Shown piece by piece: positions 37,894 to 45,612 of a DNA stretch of 64,000 nt. Origin of the DNA: Streptomyces antibioticus (lineage in GTDB: Bacteria; Actinomycetota; Actinomycetes; Streptomycetales; Streptomycetaceae); contig NZ_KQ948429.1 in the NCBI RefSeq assembly GCF_001514065.1, positions 186,001-250,000 on the forward strand. The letters run 5' to 3'. How positions within the stretch are numbered: position 1 is the stretch's first letter; the number at the start of each line of letters is the position of its first letter. The notes beneath the pieces are model-generated. The model did not search any database. It was not told the origin of the DNA and saw nothing but the letters and a program-made list of their open reading frames with translations. Position numbers and translations under genes: made by a program.

Positions 37894-38805
37894 TCAGAGG
37901 AAGCTCCGGCGGCCCTCCTCGAAGTAGTGCCCCTCCGCCAGGTCCGTGAGCAGGTCGGGCTGTTCAGGCTTCCAGCCCAGGCGTTGTTGGGTCAGGGCGC
38001 TGGAGGCGCGCAGGTCGAGGGCGATGAAGTGGGCGAACCAGCCGAAGTGGGCGGCGGCCTCGGCGGCGGCCACCTGGACCACCGGAAGGCCCAGGCCCTG
38101 GCCGATCGCGGTCGCGATGGCGTGGAGGGGGACGCCCTCGTCGCCGATCGCGTGGATACGGGTGCCCGGGTCGGCCTTCTCCAGGGCCAGCCGGTAGAGG
38201 CGGGCCGCGTCGAGGCGGTGGACGGCGGGCCAGAGGTTGGTGCCGGCGTCGATCGTCGCGGAGACGCCCGTGTCGCGGGCGATGTCGATGAGCTTGGGGA
38301 CGAAGGCCCCGTCGTCGCGGCCGTGCACGGACGGGGGCAGGCGGAGGACCGAGGCGCGTACGCCGCGGTCGGCGAGGGCGAGGGTGGCCTCCTCGGAGGG
38401 GACGCGGAAGGGCGCCACGGAGTCCGGGTGGGCCGCGTCCTCCTCCGTGGCGTAGATGCCGGGCTCGACGAGGAACGCCGACGTGTTCACGAAGGGCTTG
38501 CCGGTGCCTTCCAGCACCGACCCCATCGCCTCGATGGCGTGCAGGTCGATGACGCCCGAGGCGGCGATGTTCGAGAAGTCGTGCTTGAAGGCGGTGTGGA
38601 TGACACCGTCGGCCGCCTCCGCTCCCCGGCGCAGGCTGTCGAGGTCGTCCAGGTCGCCGCGGTGCACCTGCGCGCCCGCCGCCCGCAGCGCCGCCGCGGA
38701 GTTGTCGGAGCGGGCCAGGCCGACCACTTCGTGTCCGGCGCCCATGAGTTCACGTACGACGGCGCTGCCCACGAATCCGCTGGCGCCGGTGACGAACACA
38801 CGCAT
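37894..38805 (-). CDS. NAD(P)-dependent epimerase/SDR-family protein
   Basis: A 303-residue extended short-chain dehydrogenase/reductase. The Rossmann motif is RVFVTGASGFVGSAVVRELMGAGHEVVGLARSD; NTSAFLVEPGIYATEED is near where the catalytic Tyr-x-x-x-Lys would be in classical members, but the YxxxK motif is not obvious, as in atypical NmrA/reductase-like SDRs. The end, GWFAHFIALDLRASSALTQQRLGWKPEQPDLLTDL, is typical of the subfamily. GGGGG precedes the ATG. It is divergent from the LysR gene at 38964, and the intergenic TCGGGA repeats suggest that LysR controls it. Substrate unknown. Confidence 0.9.
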   Translation of the reverse strand: MRVFVTGASGFVGSAVVRELMGAGHEVVGLARSDNSAAALRAAGAQVHRGDLDDLDSLRRGAEAADGVIHTAFKHDFSNIAASGVIDLHAIEAMGSVLEGTGKPFVNTSAFLVEPGIYATEEDAAHPDSVAPFRVPSEEATLALADRGVRASVLRLPPSVHGRDDGAFVPKLIDIARDTGVSATIDAGTNLWPAVHRLDAARLYRLALEKADPGTRIHAIGDEGVPLHAIATAIGQGLGLPVVQVAAAEAAAHFGWFAHFIALDLRASSALTQQRLGWKPEQPDLLTDLAEGHYFEEGRRSFL

Positions 38806-38830
38806 GCTGATGACCCCCAGAAGGATGGAA

Positions 38831-38870
38831 ATCGGGAATCCCGTCATTCGGGAATTCGAAAATTCGGGAT
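38831..38870. promoter_or_regulatory. Three direct repeats in the epimerase/LysR divergent region
   Basis: ATCGGGAAT (38831-38839), ATTCGGGAAT (38846-38855) and ATTCGGGAT (38862-38870) recur at about 15-16 bp intervals, close to one and a half DNA turns. GAATT-CGAA-AATTC forms a small palindrome inside. Likely operator sites for the LysR regulator. Confidence 0.5.
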
Positions 38871-38963
38871 GCCTCCAGCCTGGGGAACAGGGGGTCCACG
38901 CGTCCAAAGCCTCTTTCGTATACGGCAATGCGATCTGGGCATCACCACAGCTAGGCTCGCTGT

Positions 38964-39869
38964 ATGGCCGACTCCGACCCTCAGCTGCCTCCCGGCGCCG
39001 TGGACCTCGATCTCCGTCTCGTCCGGTATTTCACCGTCGTCGCCGAGCATCGCCATTTCGGCCGGGCCGCCGACGCCCTGCACATCACCCAGCCCTCGCT
39101 GAGCCGTCAGGTGCAGCGGCTGGAGCGGGAGCTGGGGGCGCGGTTGCTGGACCGGACACCGCAGGGGACGCGGCTGACGGAGGCGGGGGAGGTCTTCCTG
39201 GCGGAGGCGAAGGCGTTGCTGCGGGCGGCGGCGCAGGCGGCCGTACGCGCGCGTGCCGCCGCTCAGCCGCATCGGATGACGGTCGGTTTCACGTCAGGCA
39301 TCATCGTCACCCCGGCGGTCCGGGCGGTACGACACCGGCACCCGGACGCCGAGGTGCTGACCACCCACCTGAACTGGGACGACGTCCATCACGCCCTGCT
39401 CGACCGCCGGGTCGACGCGGTGGTGACGCGGTTGCCGTTCCGCACCGAGGGGCTGCGGGTGACGGTCCTCTACGACGAGCCGCGCGTGCTGATCGTGCCG
39501 CTGGACCACCGGCTGGCCGGCAAGGAGGCCGTCACGCTGGACGACATCGCCGACGAGCGGCTGCCGCGTACGGCGGACCCGGTGCGCAGCGCGTTCTGGC
39601 GGTTCGAGCCGCGTCCGGACGGGCGCCCGGCGCCGGACGGGCCGCTGATCGAGGCGGTCGAGGACAAGTTCGAGCTCGTCGCCGCCGGTGAGTCGTTGGC
39701 GGTCGCCGCGCAGTCCGTGGGGCGGGTCCTGCGGCCCGACCTGACCATGGTGCCGCTGGAGGGCGTCGAGCCCAGCCATGTCGTCGTGGCGACCCGCGCG
39801 GACGACCGCAACCGCCTGGTGACGGCCTTCCGCAAGGCCGCGCGGGACCATCTCACCCTGGACGAGTAA
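38964..39869 (+). CDS. LysR-family transcriptional regulator
   Basis: A 301-residue LysR-type regulator. The N-terminal winged HTH (about 15-75) is LRLVRYFTVVAEHRHFGRAADALHITQPSLSRQVQRLERELGARLLDRTPQGTRLTEAGEVFL, followed by a linker helix and a periplasmic-binding-like effector domain from about residue 105. It is divergently transcribed from the epimerase gene with 158 bp between the starts, the usual LysR organisation, and probably activates or represses that gene in response to a small molecule. Confidence 0.94.
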   Translation: MADSDPQLPPGAVDLDLRLVRYFTVVAEHRHFGRAADALHITQPSLSRQVQRLERELGARLLDRTPQGTRLTEAGEVFLAEAKALLRAAAQAAVRARAAAQPHRMTVGFTSGIIVTPAVRAVRHRHPDAEVLTTHLNWDDVHHALLDRRVDAVVTRLPFRTEGLRVTVLYDEPRVLIVPLDHRLAGKEAVTLDDIADERLPRTADPVRSAFWRFEPRPDGRPAPDGPLIEAVEDKFELVAAGESLAVAAQSVGRVLRPDLTMVPLEGVEPSHVVVATRADDRNRLVTAFRKAARDHLTLDE

Positions 39870-39894
39870 CCGCAGCTCACCTACGGTTTCGCGG

Positions 39895-40293
39895 ATGACG
39901 GAGCGACGCGCGATTCTCAGCGGTTCGGTGTTCGAGGAGCAGATCGGGTACGCCCGTGCCGTGGTCGACGGCGACCGGGTGCATGTCTCGGGGACGACCG
40001 GCTACGACTACACGACCATGACCATCTCCGACGACGTCGTCGAGCAGGCCGAGCAGTGTCTGCGGAACATCGAGGCGGCCCTGACGGAGGCCGGGAGTGG
40101 TTTCGAGGATGTCGTGCGGGTGCGGTATCTGCTGCCCGACCGCGAGGACTTCGAGCCGTGCTGGCCGGTGCTGCGTCGGGCGTTCGGTCGGGTGCGGCCG
40201 GCGGCGACGATGATGATGTGCGGGCTCGCCGATCCTCGTATGAAGATCGAGATTGAGGTGGACGCGCGGCGGGGAAGTGGAGGACGTGTCTGA
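39895..40293 (+). CDS. RidA-family protein
   Basis: A 132-residue RidA/YjgF/Rid superfamily protein, probably an enamine/imine deaminase or a related hydrolase. The start MTERRAILSGSVFEEQIGYARAVVDGDRVHVSGTT and the core AEQCLRNIEAALTEAGSGFEDVVRVRYLLPDREDFEPCWPVLRRAFG are typical; the conserved Arg that contacts the substrate carboxylate in RidA proper falls in the VRVRYLL stretch, and the C-terminal acid is in KIEIEVDA. Whether it belongs to the active RidA or one of the Rid1-7 subgroups needs a tree. Its stop overlaps the start of the acetyltransferase gene. Confidence 0.91.
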   Translation: MTERRAILSGSVFEEQIGYARAVVDGDRVHVSGTTGYDYTTMTISDDVVEQAEQCLRNIEAALTEAGSGFEDVVRVRYLLPDREDFEPCWPVLRRAFGRVRPAATMMMCGLADPRMKIEIEVDARRGSGGRV

Positions 40294-40735
40294 TCTTCCG
40301 ATAGTCCGGCTGGAGCGTGCGGTCGGCGACGCCATGCTCGAACAGTGGCGGTACGTCCACAACGTGATCATCCCGGCCGACCCGCTGAGCCTCGACGCGG
40401 TGCGGGAGCGCAGTACGCGCTACCGCCTGGAGAACGCGTACGTCGGTGACGTCCTCGTCGGCTGTTCCACCGTGCGCCCGCCCGAGGGCGAGGACGCGGT
40501 GGCGACCGTCATCGCGCGTGTGCTGCCCGCGCACCGGCGGCGGGGGCACGGGACGGCGCTGTACGAGAACGGGCTCGCCCACGCGCGCGGGCTGGGCGCG
40601 AAGGTGATCGAGACGTGTGTGCTGGCCGTCAACGAGGACGGCCTGCGCTTCGCCGGGAAACAGGGATTCGTCGAGGTCGAGCGGTATGTCCTCGACGGCG
40701 AGAGCGACGAATGGGTCGATCTCCGGCTGCCCTAG
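40277..40735 (+). CDS. GNAT-family N-acetyltransferase
   Basis: A roughly 152-residue acetyl-CoA transferase. The GNAT motif A is VARVLPAHRRRGHGTALYENGLAHARGLGA and the C-terminal segment is NEDGLRFAGKQGFVEVERYVLD. The N-terminus LERAVGDAMLEQWRYVHNVIIPADPLSLDAVRERSTRYRLENAY is common in Streptomyces GNAT proteins. Two GTG codons at 40277 and 40286 could start it, both just inside the end of the RidA gene, so the pair is probably one transcript. Target unknown. Confidence 0.88.
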   Translation: MEDVSDLPIVRLERAVGDAMLEQWRYVHNVIIPADPLSLDAVRERSTRYRLENAYVGDVLVGCSTVRPPEGEDAVATVIARVLPAHRRRGHGTALYENGLAHARGLGAKVIETCVLAVNEDGLRFAGKQGFVEVERYVLDGESDEWVDLRLP

Positions 40736-40888
40736 GCGCACCGGGTCACCCGCAGAGACAGGAGCGGCGTACAACGATTCCCCCAACTTGTGGGAACTCG
40801 GTGTGTGCTGCGTCACGTTCCAGTTAGATGATTGCAAGTGAGCGAACCGACGTGCCGTACGTACGGACGCAGCCTGCAGGGGGTCCAG

Positions 40889-42295
40889 GTGAGTGCTTCC
40901 AGGCGTAGTGGGACCACCGACGAGCTGGGGCCGGACGAGCCCGAGCAGCCCGACCAGCCCGACCGGGACGGCGCGGACCTGCTCGCCGCCCTGCTCGACG
41001 GCATGGACGCGGCGCTGTGCGCCTTCGACGCGGACGGCGTCGTCACCCACTGGAACCGCGAGGCGGAGCGGATTCTGGGCTGGACCGCGGCCGAGGCCGT
41101 GGGACGGCACGGCTTCGCCGGGTGGGCCGTACGGGAGGCGGACGCCGAGGAGGTCGAGGGGCGGCTGATGTCCGCCATGCAGGCCCCGGGCCGGCAGGTG
41201 CACGAGTTCGCGCTGCTGACCAAGGACGGCGGACGGGTCCTCGTACGGACGCAGTCGGCCGCCGTGCGCGGTCCGGACGGCAAGCCCGCCGGGGTGTACT
41301 GCGCGTTCAGCGAGGTGCACGCGCAGATCGACCTGGAGCGGTCGATCGCGCTGAGCGAGGCGATGTTCGAGGACGCCAGCTGGGGTGTCGTGCTGGTGGA
41401 CGCGGACCTGCGGCCGGCGGTGGTGAACGCGCACGCGGCGCGGGCGCTGGGCATCGGCCGTACGGCCGTGCTGGGGCGGCCCCTGGGCGAGCTGCTCGCG
41501 CAGGGCGTGGAGGAACTGGAGAGCGCGCTCACGCATGTGCTGGCTGAGGGCGCGCCGCCCGCGCCGGCCGAGATCTGGGTGAGCGTGCGGACGCCGGAGG
41601 GCGAGCAGCGGCGCTGCTGGCGGTGCGGGTTCGTGCGGCTGGCCTCGCCGCTCGCCGAGGAGCCGGTGCCGCTGGGCGTGGGCTGGCTGTTCAACGACGT
41701 CACCGTGGCCAAGCAGGCCGAGCAGGAGGCGTCCCTGCTGCGCTTCCGGGGCAACCAGCTGCATCGCGCGGCCCGCGCGTCCGCCGAGTGCGAGGACCCG
41801 GCGGAGGCGGCGACGATCCATCTGGACTTCGCGCTCGCCGGCTTCGCCGACCACGCGCTGATCGACCGGGTGGCGGGGGACGGTTCCCTGGCCGACGGGG
41901 ACTCGGACGTTCCGGTACGACTGGTCCGGGTCGCCGCGACTCCCTCCGGGGCGCCGGGGCCGAGCCTGCTGACCGGGCAGGCGGGGTTGCCGGTGCGGTA
42001 CGCGGAGGGGCATCCGGCGTTGCAGTGCGTGGAGCGGGTCGGGTCGGTGCGGGCGAGCGTGGGTTCGGTGCCGGCCGAGCGGGCACGGGAGTGGGCGCTG
42101 GCCCGGCAGTGGCCGCCGGACGCGGTGCACGCCCTGTGTGCGGTGCTGCGGAGCCGGGGACGGACGCTGGGGGCCGTGACGTTTCTGCGGGGGGCCGGGC
42201 GGAGTGCGTTCGAGCGGTCCGACGCGGCCTATGCGGAGGATGTGGCGCTGCGGATCGCTGCGGCGCTGGACCTGGCGGGGGCGTTGCGGGGATGA
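40889..42295 (+). CDS. PAS-PAS-GAF signalling protein without output domain
   Basis: A 468-residue soluble protein. The first PAS domain (about 30-145) has LLDGMDAALCAFDADGVVTHWNREAERILGWTAAEAVG; the second (about 150-270) begins SEAMFEDASWGVVLVDADLRPAVVNAHAARALG. The C-terminal part (about 290-465) is GAF-like (HRAARASAECEDPAEAATIHLDFALAGFADHALIDRV... LGAVTFLRGAGRSAFERSDAAYAEDVALRIAAALDLA). In Streptomyces this combination is normally followed by a SpoIIE/PP2C phosphatase domain, which is absent here. I prefer the GTG at 40889 because CAGGGGG lies upstream; GTG 40838 would add 17 residues. Confidence 0.86.
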   Translation: MSASRRSGTTDELGPDEPEQPDQPDRDGADLLAALLDGMDAALCAFDADGVVTHWNREAERILGWTAAEAVGRHGFAGWAVREADAEEVEGRLMSAMQAPGRQVHEFALLTKDGGRVLVRTQSAAVRGPDGKPAGVYCAFSEVHAQIDLERSIALSEAMFEDASWGVVLVDADLRPAVVNAHAARALGIGRTAVLGRPLGELLAQGVEELESALTHVLAEGAPPAPAEIWVSVRTPEGEQRRCWRCGFVRLASPLAEEPVPLGVGWLFNDVTVAKQAEQEASLLRFRGNQLHRAARASAECEDPAEAATIHLDFALAGFADHALIDRVAGDGSLADGDSDVPVRLVRVAATPSGAPGPSLLTGQAGLPVRYAEGHPALQCVERVGSVRASVGSVPAERAREWALARQWPPDAVHALCAVLRSRGRTLGAVTFLRGAGRSAFERSDAAYAEDVALRIAAALDLAGALRG

Positions 42296-42316
42296 GCGGC
42301 GGCGGCAGGTGAGGGG

Positions 42317-43072
42317 TCAGCGCCGGTAGAAGATCCGGTCCCCGTACTCCTCAAACACCCGCTCGTTCCACTCCAGCCCCCCGTCCACGTTCCCCGACCT
42401 CAGCATCGGCGGCTCCACGCCCCGTTCCGCCAGGGACGTCGCCGCCGTCGCCACCATGGCCTGCATCAGGGCGGACGTCACCACCGTGGAGGCGGGGGCG
42501 AAGGGGGCCGGGACCGTGTCGAGGGTGAGTTCCGCGTCTCCGATGGCGATCTTGGAGTCGAGGACGACGTCGCAGTGGTCCTTGAGGTAGGTGCCGGAGG
42601 AGTGCCGGGAGCGGGTCTCCGTGGCGTACGCCACCGACGTCACGCCGATGACCTTCACCCCGCGCGCGCGGGCGGTCATCGCCATCTCCACCGGCATCGC
42701 GTTGCGGCCGGAGAGGGAGATGATCACGAGGGCGTCGCCCGCGCGGAGCGGGGAGCAGTCCAGGACGGTGGTCGCGAGGCCGTCGACGCGCTCCAGGGCG
42801 GAGCCGAGCGTGGCCGGCATGACGTCCACGCCCACCATCCCGGGCGCGGCGAGGAGGTTCATCAGGGCGAGGCCACCGGCCCGGTAGACGACGTCCTGGG
42901 CGGCGAGCGAGGAGTGCCCGGCGCCGAAGGCGAACAGCCGGCCCCCGGCGGCGACGGTGTCGGCGAGGAGCGTGCCGGCCGCGGCGATGGGCTCGGCCTC
43001 CTCGTCACGGACCCGCTGCAGCAGGCCGATGGCGGCGTCGAGGAACCGGTCGGCGGGCGTGCCGTCGCTCAT
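42317..43072 (-). CDS. SIS-domain (sugar isomerase/etherase-like) protein
   Basis: A 251-residue SIS-fold protein. The phosphosugar-binding elements are RLFAFGAGHSSLAAQDVVYRAGGLALMNLL at the start, LVIISLSGRNAMPVEMAMTARARGVKVIGVTS, and YLKDHCDVVLDS. It resembles the sugar-phosphate isomerase/N-acetylmuramic acid 6-phosphate etherase-like group annotated as SIS domain-containing protein in S. coelicolor. The natural substrate is unknown; a phosphosugar is likely. AAGGGG precedes the ATG. It is transcribed divergently from the dmdR1 gene. Confidence 0.88.
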   Translation of the reverse strand: MSDGTPADRFLDAAIGLLQRVRDEEAEPIAAAGTLLADTVAAGGRLFAFGAGHSSLAAQDVVYRAGGLALMNLLAAPGMVGVDVMPATLGSALERVDGLATTVLDCSPLRAGDALVIISLSGRNAMPVEMAMTARARGVKVIGVTSVAYATETRSRHSSGTYLKDHCDVVLDSKIAIGDAELTLDTVPAPFAPASTVVTSALMQAMVATAATSLAERGVEPPMLRSGNVDGGLEWNERVFEEYGDRIFYRR

Positions 43073-43229
43073 ACGAACCCCTTCGGGTTGGCTGTGTCGC
43101 GGATCACCGTGCGGTCTGGACCAGTGCGGTGTCAATACGGCCGTGCGGAAGCCCCCGCAGGGGCGTACCGCGGTGGTCCGCGCGCCCGCGAAACCAGCTC
43201 GTTTCACCGGCGCGGCACGGTTGTCAGTG

Positions 43230-43997
43230 CTATGCGTCAGAATTGGGGTCAGGGCCAGCGCACGCGCCGCGGAGTGGTCGCGCTTCCGGCAGAGCTAATC
43301 GAGGGGCACGTATGTCCGGACTGATCGACACCACGGAGATGTATCTCCGCACCATCCTCGAGCTGGAGGAGGAAGGCGTGGTCCCCATGCGCGCCCGGAT
43401 CGCGGAGCGGCTCGACCAGAGCGGGCCGACCGTCTCCCAGACGGTGGCGAGGATGGAGCGGGACGGCCTGGTGTCCGTGGCGAGCGACCGGCATCTGGAG
43501 CTGACCGACGAGGGCCGCCGGCTGGCGACGCGCGTGATGCGCAAGCACCGCCTCGCGGAGTGTCTCCTGGTCGATGTGATCGGCCTGGAGTGGGAGCAGG
43601 TCCACGCCGAGGCCTGTCGCTGGGAGCACGTGATGAGCGAGGCCGTCGAGCGCCGCGTCCTGGAGCTGCTGCGCCACCCGACCGAGTCGCCGTACGGCAA
43701 CCCCATCCCCGGCCTGGAGGAGCTCGGCGAGAAGGACGGCGCCGACCCCTTCCTCGACGAGGGCATGGTGTCGCTGGCCGACCTGGACCCGGGCGGCGAG
43801 GGCAAGACGGTCGTGGTGCGCCGCATCGGCGAGCCGATCCAGACGGACGCGCAGCTGATGTACACGCTGCGGCGCGCGGGTGTGCAGCCCGGCTCGGTGG
43901 TGAGCGTGACGGAGTCGGCCGGCGGGGTGCTGGTGGGCAGCGGTGGCGAGGCGGCCGAGCTGGCGGCGGACGTCGCCTCGCATGTGTTCGTCGCCAA
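43230..43997 (-). CDS. adm: Antisense reading frame over dmdR1 (adm candidate)
   Basis: A 255-codon open frame lies antisense to almost the whole dmdR1 gene. In S. coelicolor the gene opposite dmdR1 was reported as adm and to affect siderophore and antibiotic production. This ORF (MATNTCEATSAASSAASPP..., Ser/Arg-rich) is at that position and could be its homologue. However, long antisense frames arise by chance in high-GC genes, and its composition is what a shadow frame gives. No ribosome binding site is obvious. Treat as a candidate only. Confidence 0.35.
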   Translation of the reverse strand: MATNTCEATSAASSAASPPLPTSTPPADSVTLTTEPGCTPARRSVYISCASVWIGSPMRRTTTVLPSPPGSRSASDTMPSSRKGSAPSFSPSSSRPGMGLPYGDSVGWRSSSRTRRSTASLITCSQRQASAWTCSHSRPITSTRRHSARRCLRITRVASRRPSSVSSRCRSLATDTRPSRSILATVWETVGPLWSSRSAIRARMGTTPSSSSSRMVRRYISVVSISPDIRAPRLALPEARPLRGACAGPDPNSDA

Positions 43998-44004
43998 GCG
44001 CTGA
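43312..44004 (+). CDS. dmdR1: DmdR1-type iron-dependent regulator (DtxR family)
   Basis: Fe2+-dependent repressor of siderophore and iron uptake genes, 230 residues. The N-terminal winged HTH is ARIAERLDQSGPTVSQTVARMERDGLV. The metal ligands of DtxR are at exactly the same numbers: primary-site M10, C102, E105, H106 and ancillary-site H79, E83, H98. A dimerisation region and an SH3-like C-terminal domain (about 150-230) follow. Synteny with the iron regulator DmdR1 of S. coelicolor supports the name. GAGGGG lies six bases before the ATG. The gene is opposite a long antisense ORF. Confidence 0.93.
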   Translation: MSGLIDTTEMYLRTILELEEEGVVPMRARIAERLDQSGPTVSQTVARMERDGLVSVASDRHLELTDEGRRLATRVMRKHRLAECLLVDVIGLEWEQVHAEACRWEHVMSEAVERRVLELLRHPTESPYGNPIPGLEELGEKDGADPFLDEGMVSLADLDPGGEGKTVVVRRIGEPIQTDAQLMYTLRRAGVQPGSVVSVTESAGGVLVGSGGEAAELAADVASHVFVAKR

Positions 44005-44582
44005 CCGGCCGGTCGTCCTGGGGTTTTCCCAACTGCGGTGGCCGTAGGGACAGTTGTGGCGTCCCGGGGGAGGCCGGCGATGTGGCGACGCGGTGTGGCC
44101 GATTCGAAGATTCAGTGCGTCGAATCGCAGCGCTCCGACGCCCCGCGTGCAAGGCTGTCGCGTGAGGCATATGACCTGAGGGGGCCGGGATGATGTGCCG
44201 CAGACATGTGGAGGGCCCCGGCGCCATGTGGCGCCGGGGCCTGTCCTCCCCTGTGCTGACCCGGAGCCCCGAGCTCTCAGGGTCATTCCCCTCGGACCGA
44301 TTTCCCCGAGCGGTCCGCCTCCCGCAGAAGATCTCCCCTCGGTCACGACGATCAATCCTTGAGTGAGGTCACTCGAATGAGGGGTGTTGGTGGCGGAGGA
44401 CGCATTTTCGAATAGGCATTCGATAGCCTTTGGGTGACACACGGGGCGGAACATGCGCTTCAGGGAGGGGCGGCGGCGCGACAGCGAGCACGTCAGGCAG
44501 GGCAAGGCAGACATGGTTCACAGGACCGGCCGGCTGAGCGGGAGCAAGCGGTCCGAGCGGAGCTAGGGGGGTGCCAGGACCA
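44005..44582. other. Long intergenic region between dmdR1 and alpha/beta hydrolase
   Basis: About 580 bp with no convincing gene. It holds the dmdR1 terminator hairpin (44214-44241), a CGATTCGA/TCGAATCG inverted repeat (44100-44127), GAGTGA-GG-TCACTC (44361-44374) and TCGAAT-AGGC-ATTCGA (44408-44423). A reading frame on the minus strand is dominated by Pro and Arg and is not supported. Confidence 0.6.
44214..44241 (+). terminator. Terminator downstream of dmdR1
   Basis: Perfect 12-bp stem GGCCCCGGCGCC/GGCGCCGGGGCC with an ATGT loop. A weaker GGAGG/CCTCC outer stem with a TGT bulge extends it. It is 210 bp after the dmdR1 stop, so it would give a long 3' UTR. Confidence 0.7.
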
Positions 44583-45530
44583 ATGGCGCGGCGCATCGAC
44601 GTGACCGGAGCGGGCGGCGTACGCCTTGCCGCTTGGGAGTTCGGCGACCCTCCCAAGCCCGACCCGGCGGCGGAGCCGACGGAGCTGGGCGTGCGGGAGC
44701 AGGACGGCGTCGCCGGCCGGCGGGCCGGGCAGCGGACCGCCCAAGGCGCCCTCGACCGCGCACCCGGCGTGCTGTTACTGCACGGCCTCATGGGCCGCGC
44801 CTCCCACTGGGCCCCCACTGCCCGCTGGCTGTCCGAACGCCACCGGGCCGTAGCCCTCGACCAGCGCGGCCACGGCCGCAGCGACAAGCCCCCGCAGGCC
44901 TCCTTCACCCGCGAGGCCTACGTCGAGGACGCCGAGGCGGCCCTCGAACAGCTCGGCCTCGGCCCGGCCGTCCTCATCGGCCACGCCATGGGCGCCCTGA
45001 CCGCCTGGCAGCTCGCCGCGAAACGGCCCGACCTGGTCTCCGGCGTGATCATCTGCGACATGCGGGCCTCCGCCCTCGGAGCGGCCTCGCAGCGGGAGTG
45101 GGCCGACTGGTTCAAGTCCTGGCCCCTCCCCTTCGCCACCCTGGCCGACGTACGCAAGTGGTTCGGCGAGGACGACCCCTGGGTGGAGCGTCCGAATCCC
45201 GCCCGCGGCGAGTTCTACGCCGAGGTGATGGCCGAGTCACCGGACGGCTGGCGGCCCGTCTTCGAACCCGAGCAGATGCTGAAGTCCCGGGAGACCTGGG
45301 TGTTCGACGCGCACTGGGAGGAGCTGGCGCAGGTCCAGTGCCCCGCGCTGGTCGTCCGCGGTCTCGACGGCGAGCTGGGGCGGGCGGAGGCGCAGGAGAT
45401 GGTGCGGGTACTGCCGCGGGGGGAGTACGCCGAGGTCGCCGACGCCGGCCATCTGGTGCACTACGACCAGCCGGACGCCTGGCGGGCGGCCGTCGAGCCC
45501 TTCATCGAGGGCCTGTTCGGAGAGCGCTAG
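44583..45530 (+). CDS. Alpha/beta hydrolase with a TTA codon
   Basis: A 315-residue alpha/beta-hydrolase of esterase or haloperoxidase type. The fold elements are LLHGLMGRASHWAPTARWLS, the nucleophile loop IGHAMGALTAWQL (GHAMG, where the serine is replaced by Ala), and the His in DAGHLVHYDQPDAW; the acid is expected in VVRGLDGELG. The nucleophile Ser in G-x-S-x-G thus seems missing, so activity is doubtful. Codon 65 is TTA (44775-44777), the leucine codon read by the bldA tRNA, which predicts late, developmentally regulated expression. The ATG at 44583 is preferred over GTG 44571, which directly abuts the AGGGGG. Confidence 0.88.
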   Translation: MARRIDVTGAGGVRLAAWEFGDPPKPDPAAEPTELGVREQDGVAGRRAGQRTAQGALDRAPGVLLLHGLMGRASHWAPTARWLSERHRAVALDQRGHGRSDKPPQASFTREAYVEDAEAALEQLGLGPAVLIGHAMGALTAWQLAAKRPDLVSGVIICDMRASALGAASQREWADWFKSWPLPFATLADVRKWFGEDDPWVERPNPARGEFYAEVMAESPDGWRPVFEPEQMLKSRETWVFDAHWEELAQVQCPALVVRGLDGELGRAEAQEMVRVLPRGEYAEVADAGHLVHYDQPDAWRAAVEPFIEGLFGER

Positions 45531-45570
45531 CCGTCAGCCCCGGTCGCCCGCGGCCGGTATCCCGGTCACC

Positions 45571-45612
45571 GTCAGCCGTCAGCCGTCAGCCGTCAGCCGT
45601 CAGCCGTCAGCC
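45571..45612. repeat. Six tandem copies of GTCAGCC
   Basis: An exact heptanucleotide tandem repeat, six copies in 42 bp, in the convergent intergenic region. The last copy contains the TCA that is the stop codon of the permease gene, and further degenerate copies precede it at about 45531. Such repeats vary in number by slippage. Confidence 0.95.

Noticed and set aside
39917..42130. A 737-codon minus-strand frame over RidA, GNAT and PAS genes
   Set aside because: It crosses three real plus-strand genes and two gene boundaries; composition is that of a shadow frame.
44005..44570. Possible tRNA or small RNA in the dmdR1 downstream spacer
   Set aside because: The GC hairpin at 44214-44241 is a simple stem without cloverleaf arms; no tRNA-like consensus boxes were found.
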